64,000 nucleotides of DNA from JAZLEZ01 sp045615505 (lineage in GTDB: Bacteria > Spirochaetota > Spirochaetia > Sphaerochaetales > Sphaerochaetaceae). The stretch lies in the NCBI GenBank assembly GCA_045615505.1, contig JAZLEZ010000008.1:25338-89337 (forward strand), given 5' to 3'. A program made the translations under genes and the position numbers. The notes below the pieces were generated by a model. It searched no databases and was not told the origin of the DNA. It was given only the letters and a program-made list of their open reading frames with translations. Positions within the stretch are counted from its first letter, which is position 1, and the number at the start of each line of letters is the position of its first letter. Shown piece after piece: positions 38,115 through 48,333 of this stretch.

Positions 38115-41100
38115 TCAGTTCTGACCTTTTTTATTGATAATTTCTTCATCTCTTTCCGTGAGAGCAACCTGCTTACCCTTTGAGTCGTAAACACTCATAT
38201 CAAGTGCAAGTCCTCTGATTTCCTGAACAAGTACATTGAATGCTTCAGGCATTCCGGCATTTGTCGAAGGCTCTCCCTTGACGATGCTTTCATAAATCTT
38301 TACACGACCGTTCATATCATCACTCTTGATGGTAAGCAGTTCCTGCAATGTATTTGCAGCACCGTATGCTTCAAGGGCCCAGACTTCCATTTCTCCAAGT
38401 CTCTGACCGCCGAACTGAGCTTTTCCACCGAGAGGCTGCTGAGTAACCAGTGAATAAGGACCTGTACTTCTTGCATGCATCTTATCATCAACAAGATGAT
38501 GAAGCTTGAGATAATAGATATAACCGCAGAATACCTTATTTACAAAAGGAACACCCGTTCTTCCGTCGTAAAGTGTAACCTTTGAAGTTTCAGGAATTCC
38601 CGCTTCAATGCATTTCTTCTCAATCTGTTCCATTGTTGCACTCTGGAAAACAGGGGATGAATACCATTCATCAAGCTTTACCGCAGCCCACCCGAGCTGA
38701 GTTTCCATAAGCTGTCCGATATTCATTCGAGAAGGTACACCAAGCGGATTCAGACATACATCAAGAGATGTACCGTCTTCCATATAAGGCATATCTTCAA
38801 TCGGAAGTATTCTTGAAACAACACCTTTGTTTCCGTGACGACCGGCCATCTTATCACCCTGCTTGAGTTTTCTCTTGGTAGCAATAAGAACCTTAATCGT
38901 TTCATCAACTCCTGGAGGAAGTTCATCGGAATCGCTCTTTTTGAGTCTCTGAACATCAATGACTATACCTTCTGTTCCGTGAGGCACTTTAAGTGAAGTA
39001 TCTCTTACTTCCTTAGCTTTTTCACCGAAGATTGAATTCAGAAGTTTGAATTCAGGTGTTGTATCGGTATCACTTTTCGGAATTACTTTACCGACAAGAA
39101 TGTGTCCCGGATAAACCATTGTCCCTATGTTTACAATACCTTCTTCGTCAAGCTTCTTTGTCATATTGTCGCCGACATTCGGAATATCCTTTGTAAGGCG
39201 TTCAGGGCCGAGCTTTGTTTCACGGACATCTGTTGTAAATTCCTTGATATGAATTGATGTATAAATATCTTCTTTAACAACACGTTCCGAAATGAGAACA
39301 GCATCTTCGTAGTTGTATCCGTTCCAAGGAACAAAACCTACAAGAAGGTTTCTTCCAAGGGCAAGATCTCCGCGGTCAGTTGCAGGACCATCAGCAATGA
39401 CATCTCCGGCCTTGACTTTCTGGTTATAACTTACAATAGGAGTTTGCGTGAAACAAGTATCATTGTTTGTTCTCTGGAACTTCTGAATCTTGTAGCTGTC
39501 AATCTTGGCAATAACTACTTCGTTCGGAGTTATAGAAAGAACATAACCTGTAACAGATGCCTTGAGGTCACGCTTGTCAACGATTCTGTTTCTGTCGGTT
39601 TTTTCCTTTACATCCGTAACAACAGAATCTTTTGCATAAACAAGCTGACCAACATTAACATTGACTGTTCTAACATATTCCGGAAGAAGAACAGGTATTT
39701 CCTGTCTGACAACTTCGGATTCAGGAGCAACAACAACAAGTTTGTCGGAGGCATGAATTACAACACCGCTTCCGTTAGGTTTGACGGCAGTTTTGTCATT
39801 CTTTGCAAGTGTTGTACTCTTCGTAACCTTATCCGCAAATTTTACGGAAACTTTTGCACCATCAACATCGTAAACATCAGTTGTTTCAGGAGCGATTACA
39901 ATTTTTGTCGATGAGACATAAATGACAGTTCCGCTGTGTTCCGCCTTTACAAGAACACCTGAATCATAAGCTGTCTTATGCTCCATTCCGGTTCCTACCC
40001 TCGGAGCTTCAGGGAAGATGAGAGGTACAGCCTGACGCTGCATGTTCGAACCCATAAGAGCACGGTTGGCATCGTCATGTTCAAGGAACGGAATAAGAGA
40101 AGCGGCAACGGATACAACCTGCTTAGGTGAAACATCCATGTACTTGATTTCCGAATCACCTGCACGGCGTGTTGTATAATCACCTCTGTTTCGTACAGGA
40201 ATATCGTTTTCAGCAAATGTTCCGTCTTTCTTGAGCTTTGCATTTGCCTGTGCGATAAAGAACTTTTCTTCATCATTGGCATCAAGGAATCGGACTTCTT
40301 TCGTAACCTTTCCGTCAACTACCTTTCTATAAGGAGTTTCAAGGAAACCGTACTTGTTGATTCTTGTATAGTTTGCAAGAGATACGATAAGACCGATATT
40401 CGGTCCTTCAGGTGTCTCAATAGGACACATTCGTCCGTAGTGAGTATAGTGAACATCTCTGACTTCAAATCCGGCACGGTCACGGTTAAGACCGCCGTTA
40501 CCCAGAGCAGTAAGTCTTCTCTTGTGTGTGAGTTCTGCAAGCGGATTTATCTGGTCCATAAACTGTGAGAACTGAGAAGATGCAAAGAAATCTTTGATTG
40601 CTGCAACAATCGGCTTGTTGGAAATAAGATCCTGCGGCCTCAAACCGAGTTTCTGGTCATCCTGAGTTGCATTCATTCTTTCCTTTGCAGTTCTTTCCAT
40701 TCTTGAGAAAGCTGCCTTGAGCTGTTGCTGGAGAAGTTCTCCTACACATCTCACTCGTCTGTTTCCGAGATGATCAATATCATCAATGTTTTCCTCGTGG
40801 ATGTAAACTCTGATGAGGTATTTCATAGTATTGACGATATCGTCCGGAGTCAGAGTTGTGAGGTTTTCGTCATAAACAGCATTCTCTTCACCGGCATGGA
40901 ACTTTTTCTGAAGCTTATATCTTCCTACAGCTCCGAGATCATAACGTCTCTGAGAGAAGAACATTTCATTGAGTTCTCTTTCTCCTCTTTCAACTGTGAT
41001 GATTTCACCCGGCATAAGAACGCCGTAAATTGTGGTAAGAACATCTTCCTTCGTAGGTTCATCACTTACTTCAGGTCTGGTGTACTTAGCCTCTTCCATA

Positions 41101-42041
41101 GCGAAACAATTGAATATCATTTCACTGTGGAGTGAATCCTCGGCTTCGAAATCCGCAATCTCAATTTCCTTAATACCAAGCTCAATCATATGCTCGATAT
41201 CAACAAGGAGAAGCTTTGTTCCGGCCTGAAATTCTTTCTTCTTTATTTTCTTACCGTTTTCTTCAACTTCAATGAATATATCTTTGGCAGGATACTGTCC
41301 CTCAAGGGCAGACTTATGCTCATCATCGTTAACAAGCTTGACTTTCTTTGACTTGTAGAACGCTTCAATGATTTTTTCACGAGTGTTGATACCTATTGCT
41401 CTGAGGAAGAGAGTTCCGAGAATTCTCTTCTTTCTGTCAATCTTTGCGGCAATTACATTTCTCTTTTCATCAATTTCGAATTCAAGCCATGAGCCGCGGT
41501 AAGGAATTATTCTGGAGGAGTAAACACTCTTGTCCTTTTCGCTTGAACCAGTACTCTTCTCGTAAGAGAAAATAACACCGGGGCTTCTGTGAATCTGGCT
41601 TACGACTACTCTTTCAGCACCGTTTACGACAAATGTGCCTCTTTCAGTCATAAGAGGAATATCGCCTAAAAATATTTCTTTCTCTCTCAGTTCATCTGTG
41701 GCTGAAAGAGAAAGGCTGATAACAGCTTTGAGAGGAACACTGTATGTGCGTCCCTTCTTCTTACAATCAGTTTCGTTGTATTTTATGTTGTCGTAATCCA
41801 AAGAGTATGACTCGTAACCGAGAGTAAGCTCTCCATTAGGGCCTTCAATAGGAAATATCGATCTGAAGACTTCTTCAAGTCCGCATTTCGGATCAAGAGC
41901 ATCTCCGGCAAGAAGTTTCTTGCTCTGCAGAAAACTTTCATAGGACTCTTTCTGAATTCCGATTAAATCAGGGAGCTCACATACTTCTTCAAAGTCGGCT
42001 CCGATATATGATCTGTTGATAGGTTTGCTTTTGGCAACCAT
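38115..42041 (-). CDS. rpoB: RNA polymerase beta subunit with a large insertion
   Basis: Forms the main channel and rifampicin pocket of RNA polymerase. The pocket segment reads [20 protein letters not shown] near residue 500, followed by [10 protein letters not shown], differing from E. coli at several positions. The C-terminal [20 protein letters not shown] is intact. Between the [12 protein letters not shown] strand and [13 protein letters not shown], where about 20 residues are expected, there are roughly 150 (about 700-850), with three similar beta-type segments. 1308 residues. A hairpin separates it from rplL. Confidence 0.97.
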   Translation of the reverse strand: MVAKSKPINRSYIGADFEEVCELPDLIGIQKESYESFLQSKKLLAGDALDPKCGLEEVFRSIFPIEGPNGELTLGYESYSLDYDNIKYNETDCKKKGRTYSVPLKAVISLSLSATDELREKEIFLGDIPLMTERGTFVVNGAERVVVSQIHRSPGVIFSYEKSTGSSEKDKSVYSSRIIPYRGSWLEFEIDEKRNVIAAKIDRKKRILGTLFLRAIGINTREKIIEAFYKSKKVKLVNDDEHKSALEGQYPAKDIFIEVEENGKKIKKKEFQAGTKLLLVDIEHMIELGIKEIEIADFEAEDSLHSEMIFNCFAMEEAKYTRPEVSDEPTKEDVLTTIYGVLMPGEIITVERGERELNEMFFSQRRYDLGAVGRYKLQKKFHAGEENAVYDENLTTLTPDDIVNTMKYLIRVYIHEENIDDIDHLGNRRVRCVGELLQQQLKAAFSRMERTAKERMNATQDDQKLGLRPQDLISNKPIVAAIKDFFASSQFSQFMDQINPLAELTHKRRLTALGNGGLNRDRAGFEVRDVHYTHYGRMCPIETPEGPNIGLIVSLANYTRINKYGFLETPYRKVVDGKVTKEVRFLDANDEEKFFIAQANAKLKKDGTFAENDIPVRNRGDYTTRRAGDSEIKYMDVSPKQVVSVAASLIPFLEHDDANRALMGSNMQRQAVPLIFPEAPRVGTGMEHKTAYDSGVLVKAEHSGTVIYVSSTKIVIAPETTDVYDVDGAKVSVKFADKVTKSTTLAKNDKTAVKPNGSGVVIHASDKLVVVAPESEVVRQEIPVLLPEYVRTVNVNVGQLVYAKDSVVTDVKEKTDRNRIVDKRDLKASVTGYVLSITPNEVVIAKIDSYKIQKFQRTNNDTCFTQTPIVSYNQKVKAGDVIADGPATDRGDLALGRNLLVGFVPWNGYNYEDAVLISERVVKEDIYTSIHIKEFTTDVRETKLGPERLTKDIPNVGDNMTKKLDEEGIVNIGTMVYPGHILVGKVIPKSDTDTTPEFKLLNSIFGEKAKEVRDTSLKVPHGTEGIVIDVQRLKKSDSDELPPGVDETIKVLIATKRKLKQGDKMAGRHGNKGVVSRILPIEDMPYMEDGTSLDVCLNPLGVPSRMNIGQLMETQLGWAAVKLDEWYSSPVFQSATMEQIEKKCIEAGIPETSKVTLYDGRTGVPFVNKVFCGYIYYLKLHHLVDDKMHARSTGPYSLVTQQPLGGKAQFGGQRLGEMEVWALEAYGAANTLQELLTIKSDDMNGRVKIYESIVKGEPSTNAGMPEAFNVLVQEIRGLALDMSVYDSKGKQVALTERDEEIINKKGQN

Positions 42042-42074
42042 TATGTACCCCCGTAATGTTAGGTGGTTTAATGA

Positions 42075-42115
42075 CAGAAAATCCTCCCGTACCCGGGAAA
42101 TCCGGATTCGGGAGG
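42075..42115 (-). terminator. Hairpin between rplL and rpoB (probable attenuator)
   Basis: On the minus strand CCTCCCG pairs with CGGGAGG (42115-42083), with CCGG pairs inside, then ATTTTCTGTC. The short T-run suggests partial termination, as in other bacteria where this junction lowers rpoBC expression relative to L7/L12. Confidence 0.6.
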
Positions 42116-42130
42116 TTTCAGTTTGACAAA

Positions 42131-42508
42131 TTACTGAAGTTCAACTACGCAGCCTTCAGCTTCAAGTTTTGCTTTCATATCTGCAGCATCAGCCTTGGAT
42201 ACAGCTTCTCTTACCTTTCCGCCGTTTTCTACGAGTTCTTTAGCTTCCTTAAGTCCGAGTTCAGGTACACAAGCTCTGACAGCCTTAATAGCACCGATCT
42301 TCTTTGCAGGGTCAAAAGACTTGAGAACTACATCGAATTCTGTCTTTTCTTCTACAGGTTCGGCAGCTGCAGCAGGACCGGCAGCAACAGCAACAGTTGC
42401 AGCAGCGGCTGTTACACCAAACTTTTCTTCCATAGCCTTAATAAGGTCGGAAACTTCCATTACAGTCATGTTAGCAATGGCTTCAAGCATTTCTTCTTTT
42501 GTAATCAT
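42131..42508 (-). CDS. rplL: Ribosomal protein L7/L12
   Basis: Stalk protein that recruits translation factors. An N-terminal helical dimerisation part, an Ala/Val-rich hinge ([19 protein letters not shown]) and the C-terminal domain with [20 protein letters not shown] are seen. The ATG at 42508 follows AAGGAG; an upstream start at 42529 is rejected. 125 residues. Confidence 0.98.
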   Translation of the reverse strand: MITKEEMLEAIANMTVMEVSDLIKAMEEKFGVTAAAATVAVAAGPAAAAEPVEEKTEFDVVLKSFDPAKKIGAIKAVRACVPELGLKEAKELVENGGKVREAVSKADAADMKAKLEAEGCVVELQ

Positions 42509-42539
42509 ATTATCTTCTCCTTTTTTCATTTTTTTTCAT

Positions 42540-42579
42540 AACATTCGTAGCAGATTACTGTCTGAAGACTAAGAATGTT
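42540..42579 (-). other. Hairpin between rplJ and rplL
   Basis: AACATTC pairs with GAATGTT, with TAG/CTA and CAGA/TCTG pairs inside. It overlaps the rplJ stop and ends 32 bases before the rplL ATG. It may adjust the high L12 to L10 ratio; inference only. Confidence 0.35.
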
Positions 42580-43138
42580 AATTTTCAGTTTTTTCTTCAG
42601 CAACCGGTGCATCAACAGGCTTTGCCCCGCCTTCTGCTTCAAGTTTTTCCTGATAAGCAAGCAATGTAGCAGCAAGCTTCTGAACAGGAGCCTTCAAAGT
42701 AGCCATAAAGATACTGATAAGCTCAAGTCTGCCAGGAAGTTTTGCAAATTCTACTGTCTGAGCAGCATCAAAATGCTGACCGTCAAGAAGAGAACCTCGT
42801 ACCTGAAGCTTGTTGTTGGTTTCCTTTGCTGTTTCCATAACAACTTTAGCAACTGCGTTGTGATCATCACCCTTGGCCAGTACTACTACTGTAGGTCCGA
42901 CCATATGAGCATCAAAACCGTCATGTCCGAGTTCCTTGAATGCAATCTTTGCATAACGGTTCTTGATGACACGACAAGCTGCTTCCTTTGTTCTCAGTTT
43001 CCTACGAAGATCTGTAATCTGAGAAACAGTAAGACCACGGTAATCTGCGAAAATGAATCCGGAATACTGACTGAATTCGTCCTTGAGCTGCTTTACAGCG
43101 GCTTCTTTAGTTGCGTTAACTTTTGTCTGATAATCCAT
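42578..43138 (-). CDS. rplJ: Ribosomal protein L10
   Basis: Base of the L7/L12 stalk. FADYRGLTVSQITDLRRKLR and the region IKNRYAKIAFKE are typical. 186 residues with an Ala/Pro/Glu tail. It starts 12 bases after rplA, so there is no room for a separate L10 leader. Confidence 0.97.
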   Translation of the reverse strand: MDYQTKVNATKEAAVKQLKDEFSQYSGFIFADYRGLTVSQITDLRRKLRTKEAACRVIKNRYAKIAFKELGHDGFDAHMVGPTVVVLAKGDDHNAVAKVVMETAKETNNKLQVRGSLLDGQHFDAAQTVEFAKLPGRLELISIFMATLKAPVQKLAATLLAYQEKLEAEGGAKPVDAPVAEEKTEN

Positions 43139-43150
43139 ATTTCACCTCTC

Positions 43151-43831
43151 TCACAGAAGTTCCTTGACATCTAGCATGACGCCAGGGCCCATAGTTGAAG
43201 CAATAGATGTACTTACAACGAAATCACCTTTTGCATCTGAAGGTTTTCTTTTGTAGATTTCCTTAATTGCAAGAACTGCGTTTTCTGCAATCTGTTCTGC
43301 ATTCATTGAAACCTTACCGATAGCCATGTGAACAACACCCGTCTTATCAGAACGGAATTCAGTTCTACCCTTCTTAAGTTCAGCAAGGGCTCCCTTAATA
43401 TCCATTGTGACAGTCTGAGTCTTAGGGTTAGGCATAAGACCTCTTCTTCCCAAGATAGGACCGAGACGTCCTACATCCTTCATCATGTCAGGTGTAGCAA
43501 CAGCTACATCAAAATCCATCCAACCCGAACGAACCTTTTCAATCAGCTCAGCATCACCTACATATGCTGCACCGGCATCCAAGGCTTCCTGAGCCTTTTC
43601 ACCCTTTGCAAATACGAGAATGCGCTTTTCAGCTGCGAACTGGTTAGGAAGAACTACAGTATCTCTGACACTCTGGCTCTTTTTGAGCTGAAGCTTCATA
43701 TGAAGTTCAACAGTTTCATCAAACTTTGCAAAAGCTACTTCCTTAACGAGAGCAGTTGCTTCGTTTACGGTGTAAAGCTTTTCTCTGTCTAACTTTTTTA
43801 CTGCTTCCTGATACTTTTTACCACGCTTCAT
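43151..43831 (-). CDS. rplA: Ribosomal protein L1
   Basis: Movable stalk protein at the E site and, in many bacteria, repressor of rplK-rpl[17 protein letters not shown] and the segment [20 protein letters not shown] are diagnostic. 226 residues. The ATG overlaps the rplK stop (ATGA). Confidence 0.98.
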   Translation of the reverse strand: MKRGKKYQEAVKKLDREKLYTVNEATALVKEVAFAKFDETVELHMKLQLKKSQSVRDTVVLPNQFAAEKRILVFAKGEKAQEALDAGAAYVGDAELIEKVRSGWMDFDVAVATPDMMKDVGRLGPILGRRGLMPNPKTQTVTMDIKGALAELKKGRTEFRSDKTGVVHMAIGKVSMNAEQIAENAVLAIKEIYKRKPSDAKGDFVVSTSIASTMGPGVMLDVKELL

Positions 43832-44256
43832 TTCTCTACCTCCACTCCCATGCTTCTAGCTGTACCTGCAATGATACGCATAGCAGCGTCGATATCGTTG
43901 GCATTCAAGTCAGCCATCTTTGTCTTTGCAATTTCTTCACACTGTGCTTTTGTAAGTGTTCCGACCTTCTGTGTATTAGGTACACCGCTGGCCTTATCAA
44001 GATGGAGAGCCTTCTTGATGAGAACTGCTGCAGGAGGTGTTTTCAGAATGAAAGAAAAAGTCTTGTCTGCGTAAATTGTCAATACGACAGGAATGATCAG
44101 TCCGGGTTCATAGCTCTTTGTTCTGTCATTGAACTGCTGAACGAACTGAGGCGCGCTGACACCGTGTGGTCCGAGAGCCGGTCCGATAGGAGGGGCCGGT
44201 GTAGCCTTCTGGGCTGGGCACTGCAATTTGAGAATTGCAGAAATTTTCTTTGCCAT
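43828..44256 (-). CDS. rplK: Ribosomal protein L11
   Basis: Protein of the GTPase-associated centre, binding site region of thiostrepton. [30 protein letters not shown] and [11 protein letters not shown] are conserved. 142 residues. A 252-base structured leader lies upstream. Confidence 0.98.
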   Translation of the reverse strand: MAKKISAILKLQCPAQKATPAPPIGPALGPHGVSAPQFVQQFNDRTKSYEPGLIIPVVLTIYADKTFSFILKTPPAAVLIKKALHLDKASGVPNTQKVGTLTKAQCEEIAKTKMADLNANDIDAAMRIIAGTARSMGVEVEK

Positions 44257-44508
44257 TTTTTTCTCCTTACGTAGCTGAGCCTCGCCTGAGTTGGCGGAAA
44301 ATCAGACTCCTACGCTGGTAATAACGCCTGTCATACGATCAGGCTCCCACCTTTCCGGTCTTTCTTATCCCGATATCTCCGAACAACCGCTAGCTTGTAG
44401 TTCTCGCATATCAGGCATCAAACTCCCGGAGAGGAGTAATCAACTATGCAACAGGATGTATGTCATTCTGCTTGCCGGGCAACACCCCGATACCCGACAA
44501 AGGCATCG
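44257..44508 (-). ncRNA. rplK leader with L1-type motif
   Basis: This nusG-rplK gap has no reading frame of note but much structure. At 44317-44351 the minus strand reads GGTGGGAG, a hairpin CCTG/CAGG, then TTATTACC, the plan of the leaders before rplK in other bacteria where L1 binds. GCGTAG and CTACGT enclose a second domain next to the rplK ribosome binding site. Near the nusG end TTGTCGGG can pair with CCCGGCAA, without a T-run. Confidence 0.55.
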
Positions 44509-45069
44509 TCAAAGCTTTTCAGCTTGGGTAAACTCGATATCAACCGGAGTCGGACGACCGAAGATTTCAACTGAAACCCTGATGCGGCTCTTCTCGAGAT
44601 TAACCTCTTCAACAACACCGGTAAAACCGGAAAACGGACCGTCAGTAATTTTGACAGTCTCGCCTTCTGTAAAGTTCTGTTTAGGTCTGAAGGTCTTTTC
44701 TGCCTTGATTTCTCCTGTTTTCTGAAGGATGACATTCATTTCTTCCTTTGAAAGCGGAAGCGGTCTGGCAGATCTGGATGAAGTAAGGAAACCTGTTACG
44801 CCCTGTATTCGCTTGATTTGTGTTGTATAGTTCTTCCACGAATCATCTTCCGGAAGATCCAACTCAACCAGAATGTAACCCGGGAGAACCTTACGCTTTG
44901 ATTCTTTTCTGACTCCGTCTTTTGTTTCGACAAGGGGTTCAAAAGGAACCTTTACATCAAGACACACTGCAGCAAAAGATGAATCCTGAGACATAAGATT
45001 GTGTATCAGGCGTTCTATCTTCTGTTCGTAACCCGAGTAAGTATGTACTGCGTACCAGCCTCTTGCCAT
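44509..45069 (-). CDS. nusG: Transcription antitermination/elongation factor NusG
   Basis: Couples RNA polymerase with Rho or the ribosome. The NGN domain starts ARGWYAVHTYSGYEQKIE, and the C-terminal KOW domain has VKITDGPFSGFTGVVEEVN. 186 residues. It follows secE by 12 bases. Confidence 0.97.
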   Translation of the reverse strand: MARGWYAVHTYSGYEQKIERLIHNLMSQDSSFAAVCLDVKVPFEPLVETKDGVRKESKRKVLPGYILVELDLPEDDSWKNYTTQIKRIQGVTGFLTSSRSARPLPLSKEEMNVILQKTGEIKAEKTFRPKQNFTEGETVKITDGPFSGFTGVVEEVNLEKSRIRVSVEIFGRPTPVDIEFTQAEKL

Positions 45070-45081
45070 ACAGAATGCTCC

Positions 45082-45261
45082 TTAGAAAATAAGGTAAACG
45101 ACCTTGAGAAGAAGGAAATCAACCAAGCCGAGAAGTACAGCAAAGAAAATTGTTGTAATAATGACCAGCTTTGTTGATGAAAGAATTTCCTGCTTGTTCG
45201 GCCAAGCAACCTTTTTCATTTCAAGACTGCATTCTTTAAGATACTTAAAAAGTTTCTTCAT
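45082..45261 (-). CDS. secE: Protein translocase subunit SecE
   Basis: Essential clamp of the SecY channel. The 59-residue protein has the amphipathic segment EMKKVAWPNKQEILSSTKLV and one membrane helix after it, the minimal SecE. Start codon at 45261 with AGGAG-type site. It lies between tRNA-Trp and nusG, the standard order. Confidence 0.96.
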   Translation of the reverse strand: MKKLFKYLKECSLEMKKVAWPNKQEILSSTKLVIITTIFFAVLLGLVDFLLLKVVYLIF

Positions 45262-45285
45262 AAAAAACTCCTAAACAGAGAATAT

Positions 45286-45359
45286 CAGGGCAGGAGGGAT
45301 TCGAACCCCCAACACCCGGTTTTGGAGACCAGTGCTCTAACCGTTGGAGCTACTACCCT
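45286..45359 (-). tRNA. tRNA-Trp (CCA)
   Basis: Acceptor AGGGTAG pairs with CTGCCCT, the anticodon loop is CTCCAAA giving anticodon CCA, and the T-arm contains GGTTCGAATCC. The 3' CCA is not encoded. Confidence 0.96.
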
Positions 45360-45370
45360 ATCTCTATTTG

Positions 45371-45547
45371 TTATTTAACCTTTGTTTCCTTGTGCAGGGT
45401 GTGTTTGCGGTCAAACGGACAATACTTCATCAGTTCGAGCTTGTTAGGATTGTTTCTGCGATTCTTCTCTGTTGTGTAATTCTTTCTGTGACATTCTTCA
45501 CACTGAAGGGCAATTTTCTCAACAGGAGTCTTCTTTTTGTCTCCCAT
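45371..45547 (-). CDS. rpmG: Ribosomal protein L33
   Basis: 58-residue large-subunit protein. [20 protein letters not shown] and [16 protein letters not shown] are typical; one CxxC is complete and the second pair keeps only one cysteine (CPFD), so zinc binding is doubtful. It lies between tRNA-Thr and tRNA-Trp, a classic order before secE. Confidence 0.96.
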   Translation of the reverse strand: MGDKKKTPVEKIALQCEECHRKNYTTEKNRRNNPNKLELMKYCPFDRKHTLHKETKVK

Positions 45548-45600
45548 AATCTATCTCCTCACGGCATAAAGCCGATTATCTATTCTTTTCTACAAAGCAG

Positions 45601-45673
45601 AGCCCTCGGGCGGATTTGAACCGCTGACCCCCACCTTACCGAGGTGGTGCTCTACCGACTGAGCTACAAGGGC
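45601..45673 (-). tRNA. tRNA-Thr (GGT)
   Basis: Acceptor GCCCTTG pairs with CGAGGGC, anticodon stem CCACC/GGTGG with loop TCGGTAA gives anticodon GGT, and the T-arm has GGTTCAAATCC. CCA is not encoded. First gene of the string that leads to rpoC. Confidence 0.96.
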
Positions 45674-45703
45674 AGTCTCTCGGCGTAGAAATGCGCAATG
45701 GTC

Positions 45704-45733
45704 AACTTAACAAAAAAAGGTCAAGTATGTCAA
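45704..45733 (-). promoter_or_regulatory. Candidate promoter of tRNA-Thr-rpmG-tRNA-Trp-secE-nusG
   Basis: On the minus strand TTGACA (45733-45728) and TAAGTT (45709-45704) are 18 bases apart, about 30 bases before the tRNA. The -35 is perfect, the -10 weak. Confidence 0.5.
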
Positions 45734-45816
45734 TAAACACAGATAATTTAATCTAACATTTTTGCAAATCTGCATCAGTCTATACTTTTAATAATTAAAA
45801 TGCTATAAAAGTCTCT

Positions 45817-48333
45817 ATGGAAAACAACAAATCAGTAAGGTATCTTAAAGACAGTCAGTCAATTGCACAGGATTTCGCAGAACATCTGAAATATGATGAA
45901 GACTCAGACGAATTTCACAGAACAGCCGAAGGCAGATACGAAGCCTTGGCCCATACAGTAAGGGACAGAATTGTTCACCAGTGGAATGTTTCCAGAAAAA
46001 CACAGCGACAGAACAGTGTAAAACGGGTTTATTACCTTTCTCTGGAATTTCTTATGGGAAGGGCAATGACCAATAACATCAACAACATGGGAATCATGAA
46101 TGAAGTTACAGAGGCTATGAAAGAGCTCGGTTACTCCTATGAGGACTTGGCGGAAACAGAACCGGATGCCGGTTTGGGAAACGGCGGATTGGGCAGACTT
46201 GCCGCATGTTTCCTTGACTCTCTGGCAACATTGGACATCCCTTCGTTCGGTTACGGAATCAAATACAACTACGGCATCTTCAAACAGAGAATAGAAAACG
46301 GCTACCAGTTTGAACAGCCGGACAACTGGCTCAGATACGGAAACCAATGGGAAATTCCGCGTTCAGATCTCAGATATGAAATCAATTTCGGCGGTGAGGT
46401 AAAAGTCATAAACGAAAACGGAAGGGAAAACTATAAATGGGTCAATACCGACAGAGTTATCGGAATGGCCTATGATATGCCTATAATCGGATACGGCGGA
46501 AAAACAGTAAACACATTGAGACTCTGGAGTGCAAAGGCGGTTGAAGACTTCAACTTCCAGAATTTCAACAACGGGGACTACACTCAGGCAGTCAGAGATA
46601 AGGTACTTGCAGAAAACATCTCACAGGTTCTCTATCCCAACGACCAGCAGTATATGGGCAAGGTTCTCAGACTTAAACAGCAGTACTTCTTCGTTGCATG
46701 CTCTCTTGCGGATATAATCAGGCGTTTCAAGAGAGAAAATGTCAAGTGGGCCCGCTTCCCTGAATTTGCTGCAATTCAGCTGAATGACACACATCCTTCA
46801 ATTGCAGTTGCGGAACTGATGAGAATCCTTGTAGATATTGAAAACATTGATTGGGATGAAGCATGGGAAATAACAAAACAGACATTTGCCTATACAAACC
46901 ATACTCTTATGCCGGAAGCTCTTGAAAAGTGGTCTGTTCCCCTGCTTCAGGAAATACTTCCCCGTCATATGCAGATTATTTATGAAATCAATCAGCGTTT
47001 TCTTCAGCATGCCATAACATATTTTCCTACAGACAGACAGCAGGAAGCCATCAGAAAGGTCAGCATAATAGAAGAAACGGATCCGAAAAATGTAAGAATG
47101 GCAAATCTGGCAATTATCGGAAGCCATGCAGTCAACGGAGTTGCCCAGCTTCACACAAATCTTCTGAAAGAACAGATGTTCCCTGAATTCAACATCATCT
47201 ATCCGGAGAAATTCCAGAATAAGACAAACGGAATCACACCCAGACGCTGGCTGCTCAGTGCAAACCCAAAGCTTGCTTCCCTTATCACTGATACAATCGG
47301 AAGTGACTGGATTACAAATGCAGACGAACTCGTAAAACTCAAACCTTATGCAGATGATGCATCTTTTGCATACGAATTTGCCAAAATCAAGGAAGAAAAC
47401 AAACAACGCGTTGCCAAGTGGCTGAAAAATGACTGCGGCTTGATAATCAATCCTTGTTCCGTTTTTGATGTTCAGGTCAAGAGAATCCATGAATACAAAA
47501 GACAGATGCTCAATGCCATAAATGTAGTTATGACATATCAGCGTCTGAAAAACGACAGCAGCTACAGAGAAAACTTCGTGCCTGTAAGTTATCTGTTCGG
47601 CGGAAAAAGCGCACCCGGTTATGTAAACGCAAAGCAATCCATCAAGTTTATCAGCAGCATCGCTTCCGTAATCAATTCAGACAAACAGACAAAGAACCTG
47701 TTGCAGGTACACTTCCTTCCGGATTACCGGGTATCTATGGCAGAACAGATAATTCCCGCAACGAATATTTCCGAGCAGATTTCCACTGCCGGTCTTGAAG
47801 CATCCGGTACCGGAAATATGAAATTTATGATGAACGGTGCTTTGACAATAGGAACTCTTGACGGTGCAAATGTTGAAATTCAGCAGGAAGCCGGAAGTGA
47901 AAACTGTTTCATCTTCGGACATACGGAAGACCAGATCAGCGCAATGAGAGACTTCTACAATCCTTGGGATTTCATCAACAGTGATGAAGAAATACTCAAT
48001 ACGGTTAATATCATCAGAAACAACTATTTCAATGTCAGTGAGCCGGAAGCTTTCACCAACCTTCTTTCAGATATTTTCGAGCACGGGGACAGATACTTCA
48101 TCTTTGCAGATTTGAGAATGTATGCAGACAGAAAAGATGAGATGCTCAATCTTTACAGAGATAATTTTGACGACTTTGTCAAAAAAGCAATTCTCAATGT
48201 TGCATCCAGCGGAAAGTTCAGTTCCGACAGAACAATCCGTGAATATGCAAATGACATCTGGGGCGTAGGTTCATGCTGTGTTCCGAACGGTTCGGATCAG
48301 AATACAATACTTGAAGATGCAAAAAACTACTGA
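45817..48333 (+). CDS. glgP: Glycogen/alpha-glucan phosphorylase
   Basis: Releases glucose 1-phosphate from alpha-1,4 glucans with phosphate and PLP. The start of the core shows KRVYYLSLEFLMGRAMTNN and EPDAGLGNGGLGRLAACFLD. The PLP lysine lies in EASGTGNMKFMMNGALTIGT near residue 668. 838 residues, the normal length. The ATG at 45817 has only a weak ribosome binding site. Its end overlaps the next gene by 17 bases. Together with pgi at 62-63 kb it feeds glycolysis, though the genes are separate. Confidence 0.97.
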   Translation: MENNKSVRYLKDSQSIAQDFAEHLKYDEDSDEFHRTAEGRYEALAHTVRDRIVHQWNVSRKTQRQNSVKRVYYLSLEFLMGRAMTNNINNMGIMNEVTEAMKELGYSYEDLAETEPDAGLGNGGLGRLAACFLDSLATLDIPSFGYGIKYNYGIFKQRIENGYQFEQPDNWLRYGNQWEIPRSDLRYEINFGGEVKVINENGRENYKWVNTDRVIGMAYDMPIIGYGGKTVNTLRLWSAKAVEDFNFQNFNNGDYTQAVRDKVLAENISQVLYPNDQQYMGKVLRLKQQYFFVACSLADIIRRFKRENVKWARFPEFAAIQLNDTHPSIAVAELMRILVDIENIDWDEAWEITKQTFAYTNHTLMPEALEKWSVPLLQEILPRHMQIIYEINQRFLQHAITYFPTDRQQEAIRKVSIIEETDPKNVRMANLAIIGSHAVNGVAQLHTNLLKEQMFPEFNIIYPEKFQNKTNGITPRRWLLSANPKLASLITDTIGSDWITNADELVKLKPYADDASFAYEFAKIKEENKQRVAKWLKNDCGLIINPCSVFDVQVKRIHEYKRQMLNAINVVMTYQRLKNDSSYRENFVPVSYLFGGKSAPGYVNAKQSIKFISSIASVINSDKQTKNLLQVHFLPDYRVSMAEQIIPATNISEQISTAGLEASGTGNMKFMMNGALTIGTLDGANVEIQQEAGSENCFIFGHTEDQISAMRDFYNPWDFINSDEEILNTVNIIRNNYFNVSEPEAFTNLLSDIFEHGDRYFIFADLRMYADRKDEMLNLYRDNFDDFVKKAILNVASSGKFSSDRTIREYANDIWGVGSCCVPNGSDQNTILEDAKNY

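Noticed and set aside
42575..43174. 199-residue plus-strand frame
   Set aside because: Antisense to rplJ; no recognisable feature.
44457..44508. Terminator after nusG
   Set aside because: TTGTCGGG/CCCGGCAA forms a stem but no T-run follows, and rplK lacks a clear promoter, so a leader structure is more likely.
46798..47637. 279-residue reading frame on the minus strand
   Set aside because: It lies wholly inside glgP, is Cys/Phe/Ile-rich with no domain pattern, and is explained as a shadow of the real gene.
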